From: Perkinsus olseni
Lineage: Eukaryota; Perkinsozoa; Perkinsida; Perkinsidae
Assembly (NCBI GenBank): GCA_013115135.1
Contig: JABANP010000039.1
Coordinates: 1 to 64,000, forward strand
Direction: 5' to 3'
Length of the DNA: 64,000 nucleotides
The notes beneath the pieces were generated by a model. That model searched no databases and had not been told where the DNA came from. It was given only the letters and a program-made list of their open reading frames with translations. This document shows, piece after piece, positions 44,587-54,966 of this stretch. Each line of letters begins with the position of its first letter. Position 1 is the stretch's first letter. A program made the translations under genes and the position numbers.

Positions 44587-46265
44587 TCACCTCATCTCCC
44601 GTAGACTCTCCTGGACCACCGCCAAGGAGGTTGAGGGTAAGGTCGCGCAAAACCAAGGATACCTAAGATACTATCCGTTCCAAGTTTGTGGCGCGCGGTC
44701 AACCCACCGATGATTTCCCTCCTTCAAGTGTCATGAGATGTGCCACGAAGCCGTCCGCCTCGGGAGGTGGCGTTCGCCATTGCAGCTGAAACGCAACAAC
44801 AATCGGCGCTTCGCTCCGCCGCGTAAAAACCCACCCCTCCCGGAAGGTTCATCTCCAGCAATTGACTCAGCGCTCTACAGCAAGCCTCGTCCGCGTCTAT
44901 AATGTCCAGCACAACCTAGAGATATCCAGAGTTGAGCGTGTAGGATACAAAACAGGTCAGATTCACCTCTAATGACCTCCTTGCCCACGTCACTACGGCT
45001 TTACCAAGTTTAGATCCTCTGTACTTGTGCCTCCCCCACATAGGTGTTGGAGACGACGAGGCAGCATTCTTACTAGTATCCTGAAAGATACGGCAGCTTC
45101 CAAGGTCCAACCCAATTGGTATCTTTACATCGCCAACATCGTCGTCGTCGTCATCACCATCACTTCCCTTGCACTCCTTCCAATCGGCTAGCCACCGTCG
45201 AGCCAGTACACTCACTACACATACCCATATACCGCCTAGACTCATCCTCATCTGAACACGATTTGCTGAAGGAGTGGTATGAGCACGAGCCTCCACTCAT
45301 ATTCCTAGCAGACTCCCCCCGACGTTGCACAAGGAGCACCGAAAAAACGATTGAGCGCAACCAGAGCATTCCTGTCGAGCGAACGTCGACCAGTGCCAGA
45401 AAATCACCAACGCCCCGGGGCGGGCACAGCAGCTAAGGGGAAGGGGGAGCCGATGGAGGTCCATAGTACATCACTAGGTAGTTCCCTGAGCATCTTAGTG
45501 CCCTCAAAGGTTGTCCTGTCATTAGTCGCTCTGGCCTCCTTTATGGCATCTACTCTGTTAGCCCGGAGGTCATGGTACCTACCAGCAGGAAGGACCATCC
45601 CACCTCTGAGTCGGTCTGAGGCATCCTCGAGGAGATATCGAATACTTCGCGCATACAGCCACCATGCCCTTCAGGATGCCTCGACACGCCGGGCCAGGCT
45701 TCGCCACATCCGAATTCAAGCTGCCCGTGCCACCCTCCGCCGCCCCAGCCTTCGCAGATTATCGTGCTGCCGTTATTTGCCGACATCCCTCCGTCCGCGG
45801 AGACTCCGCGGCGGAGTCGAAGCTTAGTGGTCTGTCGTCCCAACCCACCCCACGCATTCCCCTACTACCGCTCCCTCGCCGCTTTGACTGCCATCTTGTG
45901 CGCCGAAGTATTCTCTACGCTCGCAGCCGCCGGCACGATTGCCGTAGACGATGCCTCCTCGCTTTCATCTAACAGCAGACTCTTCTGCTCTTCTGTAGCC
46001 TGAACAGAGCCCTACGATTTGGGGAAGTTTTGGTACGGAAACTTGCACGCATGCACACCTTCCCGTGTTTGCTATGTTTCTTTTTCTTCCTCGTGGATCC
46101 TGCCGACGACGGCTCGCTATCCGGCAACTCTTCCTCCTTTTTGGCATCAGCCCCTCCAACACTGTCGAAGTCAATCAAGTGCGCATTAAAAGTGACAGCA
46201 CCAGGGTTCGAACCCGAGGCCTCTCCCACCTGGCTGTCATACACATTACCAGCGCCTCTACTCAT
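44587..46265 (-). CDS. Unknown lysine-rich multi-exon gene (or two short genes)
   Basis: The first three exons have clean phases: 46265-46243, 46161-46059 (ending KKKKHSKHGK) and 45999-45869 (EEQKSLLLDESEEASS, SAHKMAVKAARE). The middle part (45840-44920) is not resolved; candidate coding stretches include VDAIKEARATNDRTTFEGTK (about 45540) and an Asp-rich run before VGDVKIPIGLDLGSC (about 45120). The last part is clear again: an exon starting VVLDIIDADEACCRALSQLL near 44902, a 49-nt intron at 44786-44834, LQWRTPPPEADGFVAHLM, a 97-nt intron at 44611-44707 and a stop at 44587. I recognise no family. It could be one gene or two. Confidence 0.45.
44611..44707 (-). repeat. Intron carrying two cores
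   Basis: 97 nt. It contains CCGCGCGCCACAAACTTGG (diverged antisense form of AATTTCGTGGCGCGCG), followed directly by GTATCTTAGG. Confidence 0.65.
44786..44834 (-). repeat. 49-nt intron with GGCGGAGCGAAG core
   Basis: gtgggttttt, then GCGGCGGAGCGAAGCGCCG, ending gcgtttcag. Splicing keeps phase 0. Confidence 0.8.
46162..46242 (-). repeat. Intron with tRNA-like hairpin
   Basis: 81 nt, gtatga...cgacag. TGACAGC near the donor pairs perfectly with GCTGTCA 41 nt later, like an acceptor stem, and encloses a T-arm CGGGTTCGAACCC. Confidence 0.8.
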
Positions 46266-46398
46266 GCCGACCCGAGACAAGCATAAAACCAGAAAACAAA
46301 ACCTACACAGCCGCAGCCCCACTCCCGACCATCCCTCTCTTATAAAGCACTCAACGTCACGCGCCACGAAATTCCCCAATGAGACGTTAACTTCCACC

Positions 46399-48719
46399 CT
46401 ATGTGCGCTTCGACTTGGACGATTCGTAATCTTGCTTGTACATTTTGATGGTCTTGTCACACTCTCCAGTGATCAGCCTTTCTCCGGACCTGTAGATATC
46501 CAACCAACTCATACCACTCCATCCCCAAATCCCGATTGAGCTTACTTATCAAAGGCCAACGCATAAATGCTTCTCTCGCTGCTCATACTCCCTGGTTGAG
46601 GTGGGGTGTTGATGTCCTGGAAGATTTGCCCCGAGGCCCAATCCCAGAACAGAAGGTGGCCAGCGTCCGTGCCCGCCACCATCACCGGCGAGTCCTACGA
46701 GACAAGCAGCTATCATACAGACTTTATACTCTAGTAGATATACGCAGAGCATGAACCCCTGCAGCCCTCAACCCGCACAGGTTCGATACCCACCCCTTCA
46801 TCTCTTATCTTCAGACAGTGCATGACTGTACCAGGAATATTATGATCAATATTGCGCTCGAACACTCCATCAGGGGACCTCCACACTTTAATCTGAAAAG
46901 AAAATACTCTCCGATCTACACCAAGTCATCCACAGGTTAACCTACATGATCTGCTGCTGCTGATGCAAATAGCGGTAGTCGAGGATGTACGGCCAATGCC
47001 CTGACGCCCTTCTTGTGGTGCGTAAGAGTAGCTAAAAGATACCATCACTCGCGCACAGGGAAGAATCCATGAAGATACCATTCGGCGGCGACGAAACTGC
47101 TCACTACATCATTCTCCGACCGAGTGAAAAAGCTTTGTCAACCAATTTCGAAGAGTGTTCAGCCCAGTTGAACTTCGTAATGAAAAATTAACTTTTCGTC
47201 GAGTGATCAGACTGTTCACTTGATCGGGAAATAGTACCAGGAGCAAGAAAAGCCCAAATGTCGGAGCCCTGGATCGAACCCGCGACCTCCCCCCAGCACT
47301 ACTTCGGCACTTTCCAGCCTTCAAGTCCCACAGCCTAATAGTCGAGTCCATAGAGCCCGATATAACCTGTGGCTCCATCTGCTGCGACGCGAGACAATTG
47401 ACGGTACTAGTATGACCACCCAAGACGTGAATGGCGTGCTTGGTTCGGATGTCCCACACCCTAAAAACCACCACTCAACATCCTCCGAGCTAACAACCAT
47501 CACGACTCACCTAACCGTAGCATCACGACTGCCAGTGAAAAGAACGTCCAGAGTCGGGTGCGTCTCCATGCAGTACACGCCACTCAAGTGACCATGGTAG
47601 CTTCGAACGACCTATACAGCGATGGGTGCGCCGTCGTCACCGATTGGGGGAGGGCTACCGTGTTCATCTCGAGGTCCCAGCACTTGACCATATTGTCCTC
47701 ACCGCAACTGAAGAGGTACTTCAACCGTGGATGAAGTTTGAGGCCTCGGATGTTGTGTATATGACCCGTCAGGGTCAACTTCAATGTACCTATTCAATAC
47801 GATAGGCTGGATCGAACCCGAGTCGGCACCATGAGTGAAGAAAATACTAACCGCCACACTAATAGGGACGTGGTACGAGAGCACCTTGCCCCTACTAGTA
47901 GAGTTACTAGTACGGTTAGCAAGCTTTAGTATCGCTTCTCCCACTCCAGCCACTACGTACCACAGTCGAAGCACAAACACTATCAGTAGGCGAATACATC
48001 CCCTCCACCCTCACTACCCGTGGCCAGATCCCAAACCTTGATCATCTTATCATTCCCGCCACTCACAAAGAACTCGTTACTCGGGTCCACATCCAAGGCA
48101 CGGACCCAACCCTAATGACACCAACTTGAAATGCCAACAAGACCCGTCCCCGTCCGACCTGATGGCCTTGCACCACTCTATACAGATTCCAATCAGGATG
48201 CCACTGCTGCTTCGGTCGATGACGACCAATGTTCTCATGAATCGCCAATATCCCCTTAGCCGTCGTACCAGCCGTCCGAGCCACCAAACGACTCTCCCCC
48301 GGCAAACGGTTGACCCCTGCACACAAGGAGCTGCCATCCCCACGCAAGCCCCGCTGCCTACTACCTTGGGCGGCTACCAACGCCGTGCTCGTTGCCTTCA
48401 CTTCAGGCAGCTCGGCCGCGGGCCCAGCAGCCGCACCGGCCGTAGGCAAATTCAAGACGCTCATCTTCTGTCCCATTTTCGTGACAGAGAGGTCGACATC
48501 GCCAAAGTTGTCCTCAAAGATTCTCCTCTGCTTAGCCTCTCTTATCTCGGGAGGAGACACTACGTGATGAGGGTAAATGTCGTGAGGCTCCGGTCCGGGT
48601 CGCCAGAGCTCCAACGTTCGTTTCTGATTCAATTTGACCAAGTCCGTGAACTTCACCTGATGACCCTCGGCCGACGACGATGAAGGGGCGGCCGCCGTGG
48701 CAGCGGTAGTGGAAGCCAT
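46399..48719 (-). CDS. PLRG1: Pleiotropic regulator 1 (PRL1/PLRG1/Prp46), WD40 spliceosome protein
   Basis: A component of the Prp19-associated complex in spliceosome activation. Nine exons: 48719-48159, 48111-48018, 47789-47659, 47611-47511, 47460-47303, 47031-46946, 46892-46794, 46694-46546 and 46489-46399. All phases close, for 489 residues. The N-terminal part is low-complexity, then [18 protein letters not shown] leads into seven WD repeats: [27 protein letters not shown] with [27 protein letters not shown] with [26 protein letters not shown] with [26 protein letters not shown] with [26 protein letters not shown], and a final EADKTIK-like [15 protein letters not shown]. The C-terminus SSKSKRT is basic as in the family. 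An AG just before TGTTC upstream of the ATG could be a cis or trans acceptor. High confidence. Confidence 0.93.
46695..46793 (-). repeat. Intron with T-arm-like core (antisense)
   Basis: 99-nt PRL1 intron 7. Right after the donor it reads GTGGGTATCGAACCTGTGCG, the reverse complement of a T arm (CACAGGTTCGATACCC). Confidence 0.8.
47032..47302 (-). repeat. Intron with T-arm-like core at the donor (sense)
   Basis: 271-nt PRL1 intron 5 that begins gtagtgctgg and continues GAGGTCGCGGGTTCGATCC. Splicing joins KAGKCR to TTLTHHKKG, matching the family. Confidence 0.8.
47461..47510 (-). other. 50-nt PRL1 intron 4
   Basis: gtgagt...tttttag, phase 2. No recurrent core seen. Length is identical to several core-bearing introns. 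Confidence 0.85.
47790..48017 (-). repeat. Intron ending in a full-length tRNA-like sequence
   Basis: 228-nt PRL1 intron 2. On the gene strand, about 47878-47800 looks like a complete degenerate tRNA: an A box TAGTGTGGCGGTTAGTAT of the Asp/Glu type and a B box CGGGTTCGATCC at normal spacing. The acceptor stem (TCCCTAT / CCTATCG) does not pair, so it is not a working tRNA. The intron ends 7 nt after a further short tail. Confidence 0.8.
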
Positions 48720-48729
48720 GGACCAAGCA

Positions 48730-49570
48730 ACAGAACACTGCGGGTACGTCAAGAGAAGGAGAGAATCTCAAGCATCAGAAGATTTCGATTATCATCACCA
48801 GACACAGGCAAAGATGAACCAGTGAACGATCGTGGCAAGTCGCGTAGAGGCCACCCTCTGTCCAACCCACGCATCAACATAAGATACGTAAAAGATACTC
48901 TACCTACTCTCCTCACAATGACGATTAGACACTCAAACTCCGCAGAACACAGTACACAACCTCAACACTCCCTTGAACCGTTCAAATTACACCTACTCTC
49001 AGGACTCGAGGCCCCTATTCGGTAGGATAGCTCATCGGTTCCACACTCCGCCAATAGTATAGCTCCCAACACCAGGCGTGTGAAAATATTGCGAAAAATG
49101 CCAGTCCGGCCGTTATCGGCGCTTCCACAGTCAACGCAAGTCTGGACGATTCTCATCAAACACGGTGAAGCTCCCATGACAGAATAAACAATGTGCCCGC
49201 TGTCTACTAATCAACACAAAATGACTTTGACAGAAATAGCGCTGCCTAGCAACGCTAAGCCTCTTCTGCCGCGTGGGACTCCACACCTCCCTCCCTCGAC
49301 TACCCCTACAAACTCAAGCCAACGGAAGCAATCATAACAAAACGGCCAAGGCTAAGAAAACATCACAAGACCCTGATAGAGACCTCTCCACACTCCCCAA
49401 CGCCACCCAATAGAGCATTGATAATCAACACGACAATCCAGGGATTCCCGTACCTCGAAAGGTTACCGCCAAGCCGCCAAGGATTAAATCTTCCATCGTG
49501 GCCAAATCTAGGTAGTAATAGTCCAATCATCATCAAAACTACAACAACGGGACAAGGTGAGGCATCCACA
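48730..49570. other. Spacer between PRL1 5' end and RPL3 3' end
   Basis: No gene or repeat recognised. Promoter of PRL1 and 3'UTR of RPL3 presumably lie here. Confidence 0.4.
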
Positions 49571-49573
49571 GAC

Positions 49574-50731
49574 TTAAGCCTGAGTGGTCTCAGCCTCGCG
49601 GCCGAAGTACTTCCTCTTCTCATCAGAGGTCTGGAACCTACCGTGACCGTACTTGGAGGAGGTATCGATGAACTTCAGATCGATCTTCTCCAAGGCGTTA
49701 CGGCTGGTCTGGGCGAGAAGGCTCTTACGGAGAGTGATGACACGCTTCTTAGGACCAGTGACGGTACCCTTGAGCATGACCCAGTCCTCGTTGATCTCAC
49801 CGTAGTGGGGGAAGCCACCCATGGGGGTGATGGCCTTCTGGGTGAGATCGTTGGAGCCAGCGGCGTTGTTGGGGTCCTCACGAAGAGCCTTGCCAACGCG
49901 GTAGATCTTCTTGTTGATCTCAACACGATGATGGTAACCCATCTGACCGGCACGAGGGACCTGGAACTGGACACGGGCCGGATGCCAGGCACCGATACAG
50001 GCAACCTTGCGGAGACCACGATGGGTCTTACGGGCAAGACGAGTAACGCCCCATCGGGTGGTGACACTAGTGTTACCGTGACCCTTAGTCACACCGATGA
50101 CATCAACCATCTCGTCCTTGTCGAAGACAGAGGCGATCGGGACCTCCTTCTCGAAGAGAGACTGGCAGAAGTCGACCTTATCGGAGACAGAGCCACCGTT
50201 GACCTGGATCTCGACGATGTGGGCCTTCTTCTGGGTGAGCTTGACCTTGCTGACCTGGGTGTGCATGATGGCACGCACGACCTGGCAGTACTTCTTACAC
50301 CGCTGGACCTCGGCGTCATGGTCCTTCTCCTGGTACTTGGTGAAGGCCTTCTTCTTGGAGTGATACCAGTTCTTGTAGAAGCGACGACGCACCTCATCGG
50401 ACAAGTGCTTGGCCCACACAGTGGTGAGAGCACGAAGACCGTTGGGGGTCTCGACGTAGCCGACGAAACCGACGCAAACCATAGGGGGAGCCTCCAAGAC
50501 GGTGACAGCCTCGACGACCTCCTTCCTGTGGAGCTTGGAACCCGGCTTATCGACATCACGGACGATATGGGTCATGCCGGCCTTGTAGCCCATGAAGGCA
50601 GTAAGGTGGCAGGGCTTGGACTGGTCGTCCTTAGGGAACGACTTTACCTTACCCTTATGATGGCGGGTACGCTTGCGGGGCAAGAAACCCAAAGACCCGT
50701 GACGGGGGACCTCAAACTTCCTATGAGACAT
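49574..50731 (-). CDS. RPL3: 60S ribosomal protein L3 (uL3)
   Basis: 385 residues in one uninterrupted exon, the normal length of eukaryotic uL3. Recognisable blocks: [20 protein letters not shown] at the N-terminus, [15 protein letters not shown], the tryptophan-finger region [30 protein letters not shown], and [19 protein letters not shown]. The start is the ATG at 50731, where the protein begins exactly like other uL3 proteins; upstream codons are not conserved. Codon use is strongly biased towards C- or G-ending codons, unlike all neighbours, as expected of a highly expressed gene. The lack of introns is notable beside the intron-rich neighbours. Located in the cytosolic large subunit near the peptidyl-transferase centre. 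Confidence 0.97.
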   Translation of the reverse strand: MSHRKFEVPRHGSLGFLPRKRTRHHKGKVKSFPKDDQSKPCHLTAFMGYKAGMTHIVRDVDKPGSKLHRKEVVEAVTVLEAPPMVCVGFVGYVETPNGLRALTTVWAKHLSDEVRRRFYKNWYHSKKKAFTKYQEKDHDAEVQRCKKYCQVVRAIMHTQVSKVKLTQKKAHIVEIQVNGGSVSDKVDFCQSLFEKEVPIASVFDKDEMVDVIGVTKGHGNTSVTTRWGVTRLARKTHRGLRKVACIGAWHPARVQFQVPRAGQMGYHHRVEINKKIYRVGKALREDPNNAAGSNDLTQKAITPMGGFPHYGEINEDWVMLKGTVTGPKKRVITLRKSLLAQTSRNALEKIDLKFIDTSSKYGHGRFQTSDEKRKYFGREAETTQA

Positions 50732-50957
50732 GGCGGTAGTGGACGGTGCCTTGTGGGAAGATTGGCAACTGGAGGGCAACGACAAGTTGATCGATTTTGC
50801 TCATTTAGCTATGTTGTGCAGCGGTCCGCTCGGGTTCGATCCCTGCCCACGGCATTATCTGCCGCGCGCCACGAAAATACGCGCACGCCCAGATCATGAG
50901 CAATATTTGAGCCGGTCACCCGACTTTGATTTTTCTCTCTATAAGAGGCCATCGCCC
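50732..50957. promoter_or_regulatory. Divergent promoter region RPL3/HslU with element cores
   Basis: 226 bp between two divergent start codons. It contains a T-arm-like string CTCGGGTTCGATCCCTGCC (near 50829) followed 25 nt later by CCGCGCGCCACGAAAATACG, the antisense form of another intron core. The two element types therefore occur side by side, possibly in a 5'UTR intron of HslU. Confidence 0.5.
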
Positions 50958-53900
50958 ATGGCTGCTGTTTCGACGTCCCTTCGATTCGGCCCGTCCGCCC
51001 TCCTCGTCCGTCGCTCCGCTGTCGCAGCCCGTCGGCTGTTCTGTACGGAAGAGGGGTCCGCTGGCGCCGCCGCGTGCAAGCCATCCTTACCTAAGGACAG
51101 GAAGAACATGAAGCCCCGGGAGATGGTGGAGTACCTCGATCGGTAGAACAGGGAGGAGGAAGGCCAGACAGGTTCCAAGCCGGCAAAGGCCCGCTCCCTG
51201 TGCTTGCAGTCAAGTCTTGAAGCTCGATCCAAGATTCCGGATAGAACCTCGGCGACATGAGAATTGGCTCGTGGAACTGGTCTATTCTAGAATTGTCCTT
51301 TTGAGCACGTCTGTGCTCGCTAGGTCGAACATCAGTATAGCGTACAATAACTGTAATGGGTGCTGCCCTCTGTGAACCATCAATACCTGCACAATCATGC
51401 CTTTTGGCCTCTATTTCGCCCTTCTACAGTGACGCCATTTTCTATCATACGCGAGTAATTATCAGTCCCATAGGTACGTGATAGGCCAGGCTGACGCCAA
51501 AAGGGCGGTAGCCAATGCACTGCGTAACCGTTGGAGGCGACAGCAGCTCGAGGAAGAGCTCAGGGCGGAGATAATGCCACGGAACATGCTCATGGTGAGG
51601 ATATCACCTCCCACTCCCCTGCAGCGACTACTGGGGTGATGATCAGGTCGGGCCTACCGGGGTTGGTAAAACGGAGATTGCTCGGAGGCTTGCTAAGCTT
51701 GTAGATGCGCCCTTTTATAAAGGTAACCAGCTGTTCGTTCACCCCCGGTCATTGCGAATTTTCTAGTCGTTTTCATGTCCGATCAATAACGTTCAATTTT
51801 CGTGCCACTCATTGTCTCGCTGGAGTTTTCGCTGTCTTCCAGCATCCCGCTCTCACGGCCATGCACTTAGGTTGAGGCTACGAAGTTTACGGAAGTCGGA
51901 TTCCATGGACGCGATGTGGACTCCATTATCAGAGATCTTCTGGAAATGGCTATGACTCGGCAAAGGTACTCTATCTCAACGTATCCGTATCTTCCTTGCT
52001 TCAACCTAAGATGCGCTTGCCGGCTTGCATGGTCCCTGACGTCAGATCCCGGCTTGAAGATGAGCTGAGACCCAAGGCCACGGAGGCGGCCGAGGAGCAA
52101 ATTCTGAATGCTCTTATTGGTGATCACCGCAACAGCAGCGAGAGGGCGCATCGATCGGTCGATCGATTTTGCAGGTCCAATGTCGGCCCAGTCGGATAAG
52201 GATACCTGGTTAGCCCACTTGAGAGCCAAGTTACTGGACGACCGGTGATACCCAGTTCTAGAGGGAATCTTGCAATCTTGGAATTTCTCAACGCAACTCC
52301 GGACCAGATTGAATGGCTGATAGATAATTGAGAGCTCACTCCATCGTTCGGAGATCCGTTACGACACGCTCTCAACTGTAACGCTGCCTAGCTCACTTTC
52401 TCGGGGTGGATCTTGGAATCTTGCAATTTCCTAACGCCCGTGGCGCTAAAGCGGTATTCTGATCAGTCAAATAAAAGTTGAAGTCCCCGTGACCGATAAC
52501 GATCTCTACCCGGAGTGGGTTGGTGGAGGCTCCGACTCCAGAAAGCCTCCTCAAATACGAGTCATACAGGTAATAGTCTAGCTAGAGGTGTCAGAAAGAG
52601 CGGAGGCGTTGGGGAAGGTACCAGTGGCTGGTGGGGCGGGCAGCAGACAGATGGAAAAGCGAACCATGACGGTGGCGGAGGCACGCCAAAAATTGGTCCA
52701 AGTGAGAATTTCGTGGCGCGCGAAAGTGGAAGGTGTGGTATCACTCAGGTGCATCTAGACCGTATGATCGACTCGGATATGATATTGGCATCAGCCATCC
52801 GATCGACGGAACAGGAAGGCATTGTTTTCGTTGATGAAATCGATAAGATCTGCAATTCTTCGAAGTGAGTGGTATCTTTTGTGCATGCGTGCACATTAAT
52901 AGTGTGAAGGAGAGGCGTACGATAAGCTTGTCGTTTATAGGGGTTTTTATCATGGAAGTGACGCGTCTTCTGAGGGAGTCCAGCGAGATCTTCTGCCGAT
53001 ACTCGAAGGCTCCGACGTCAGCACGAAGTAAGGCGGAGCGAAGTTTTTTCCGTGAATTTGGGATGACTTCCGTTCAGGCATGGTAATGTGAACACAGACC
53101 ACATACTTTTTATCTGCTCCGGTGCGTTCCACTCTGTCAAGCCCGGAGACATGTTGGCTGAACTGCAGGTGAGGACGGCTTTGGCTTGAGTGTCATCATC
53201 GGCTACTCGTTGAGGGGCTGGTACGGAGAACTCTCGCCTTCGTATCAGCAATCAACGAGCTGAGGTCGTTTAGTGAAATAGCTGGAATGCTCGAAGCTAG
53301 CTCCGTTGTGCTGTGGCACATGTTCTGATCGGTAGCACGAACGGTGTCTTCTGATTCTCAGGGTCGGCTGCCTGTCCGAGTTACCCTCAGTGCGCTCACA
53401 GAGCACGACTTCGTCAGGATCCTTACTGAACCTCATCATAATCTCATAGAACAGCATAAGGTCATCATAAGCATCGCTCCGAGTCCTCCTTGTCGTGTTT
53501 GTCGAGTTGCCATCGGCAACCCTTAAAATTCTCCCAGCAATATAGTAGGCGTTGAGGTGCGCCTAGATGAGTTCGTACTAACATCCTGGAACGTGGCATG
53601 AGTTGCGTGCTACTGCTGTTTTTCTTGTATCTGTTTTCGTAAAAATCGCTCTGAACTTGAAAATTTAGAAATCCCATTGAATCATTTTAACAACGAGATT
53701 GTTCATGCCCCCGCGACTGGATGGCTCCGTAGCCCCGATTCAGCGGCTCTTTGCTGTTCAGGCCCTCCTCCAAACCGAAGGCATAACGCTAGACTTTCCA
53801 GAAGATGGCATAAAGGTGAAGCCCCTTCGCACAGGGACTCACCATCAGCCGCAGCTCTTCAGGAGATCGCCCGCATTGCATTTGACTTGAATACGCATGT

Positions 53901-54133
53901 GGAGAACATCGGCGCCAGAAGACTGCATACGGTGATGGAGAAGATCATGGAGGAAGTCTCGTAGGGGCAGTGTGGCCCCTTGTCGTCGAGTGATGGGAGG
54001 CCTTCTTGTCCTCGTCAGGTTCGATGCTCCCACCATGGGTGACGGGACAACGGTGACTGTTGATGCTGAGATGGTGCGGACGAAACTTAAACCTTTGCTG
54101 AGTAAAGGCGATCTGCATAAGTTCATTCTGTGA
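50958..54133 (+). CDS. HslU: HslU (ClpY), ATPase subunit of the HslUV protease, organellar
   Basis: AAA+ unfoldase that feeds HslV. In protists it acts in mitochondria; the N-terminus here ([20 protein letters not shown]) is basic and hydroxylated like a mitochondrial presequence. Exons: 50958-51142, 51474-51594 ([21 protein letters not shown]), 51647-51722 (Walker [14 protein letters not shown]), about 51871-51965 ([20 protein letters not shown]), 52046 to about 52140, a poorly resolved I-domain part, an exon ending 52701, 52749-52864 (Walker [13 protein letters not shown]), 52959-53027 ([15 protein letters not shown]), 53078-53168, 53362-53460 (sensor region [21 protein letters not shown]), 53762-53815, 53863-53960 ([20 protein letters not shown]) and 54019-54133 (ends DLHKFIL). 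Nearly all phases close. The junction after PFYK needs GG-AG or GT-GG. Confidence 0.93.
52702..52748 (+). repeat. 47-nt HslU intron with AATTTCGTGGCGC core (sense)
   Basis: Begins GTGAGAATTTCGTGGCGCG and ends tcactcag. Splicing gives [12 protein letters not shown] in phase 0. Confidence 0.88.
53028..53077 (+). repeat. 50-nt HslU intron with GGCGGAGCGAAG core
   Basis: Begins GTAAGGCGGAGCGAAG and ends cgttcag. Splicing gives [16 protein letters not shown], exactly the conserved family sequence. Confidence 0.92.
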
Positions 54134-54139
54134 TGATTG

Positions 54140-54960
54140 TTATCATGTTTCGGTTTTTTTACCCACGGCTGAGTCGAGTTGCTAGTCACACTACGTCACA
54201 TTGATGGACGCTAGCGGATGTGACCGAACATGATGAGCATGTTCATGTTGCTTCCTATTAGGAGGTTACTAGTACCAAGACATCTTGTCATTAACATCGG
54301 TTCCTGAGCAAAATTGGTACTCATCCAGTGTGGGAGCGCCTCAGCGTGATCCGGATGGGAACTCAACATGAGAGAGAAGAAGAGCTGTCGCGGCCGGCGG
54401 CAGACGACGACAGGCGGATTAGCTATATGATGCACGCGTACGCAGTCGCGCGCTGACTCTACATCCAGCTAACCGTTCAGTCCGATTAGTGCGACTCCCC
54501 TTGAGGTCGTCAACTGATATTCGGGAAGCACTAAAATCACTGACCGTCGAGGTTCCTCGCGCATGCGTGCTGCCTTGGACGTGTCACCGTGGAGCGTGAC
54601 GCACTGGTACACCATCTCCGTCACTGCTACTGCTGCAAACCTTCTCACCACCAACGGAAATTTACTTCCAGAATACCAGCCCGACCGATGTGGTTGTGAC
54701 TATATCCGTGCAGCCGGTTCACTAAACTCCAATACCAGGGTCACCCTAGCCGGGCGATTGCCCCCTTGGAAAAATCACGTGGAGCCAGTGTTGCTACAGA
54801 ATGAGTATGATTGCCTCCATTACTATCAGAAGGCTCGCCGCGTGGCAGCCTACTTCTGAGTGTGTTACCACTTGTCGCTGTGGATTAGGGATTCAACGCC
54901 TCAATGAGGGGCCCTCATGCATCATGCTGGTTCGTCTGCACGCTGTATGTGTAGTTTTAA
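54140..54960. other. Spacer between HslU and the ABC transporter
   Basis: A plus-strand frame of 98 codons (54563-54859) is present but matches nothing I know. No other feature. Confidence 0.3.
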
Positions 54961-54966
54961 CGTATA

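Noticed and set aside
47800..47878. Candidate tRNA-Asp/Glu gene
   Set aside because: A and B boxes are present, but the acceptor stem does not pair and no clean anticodon stem forms; it lies inside a PRL1 intron.
49418..50899. Long plus-strand open frame of 493 codons
   Set aside because: It is the antisense shadow of RPL3, caused by its strong codon bias.
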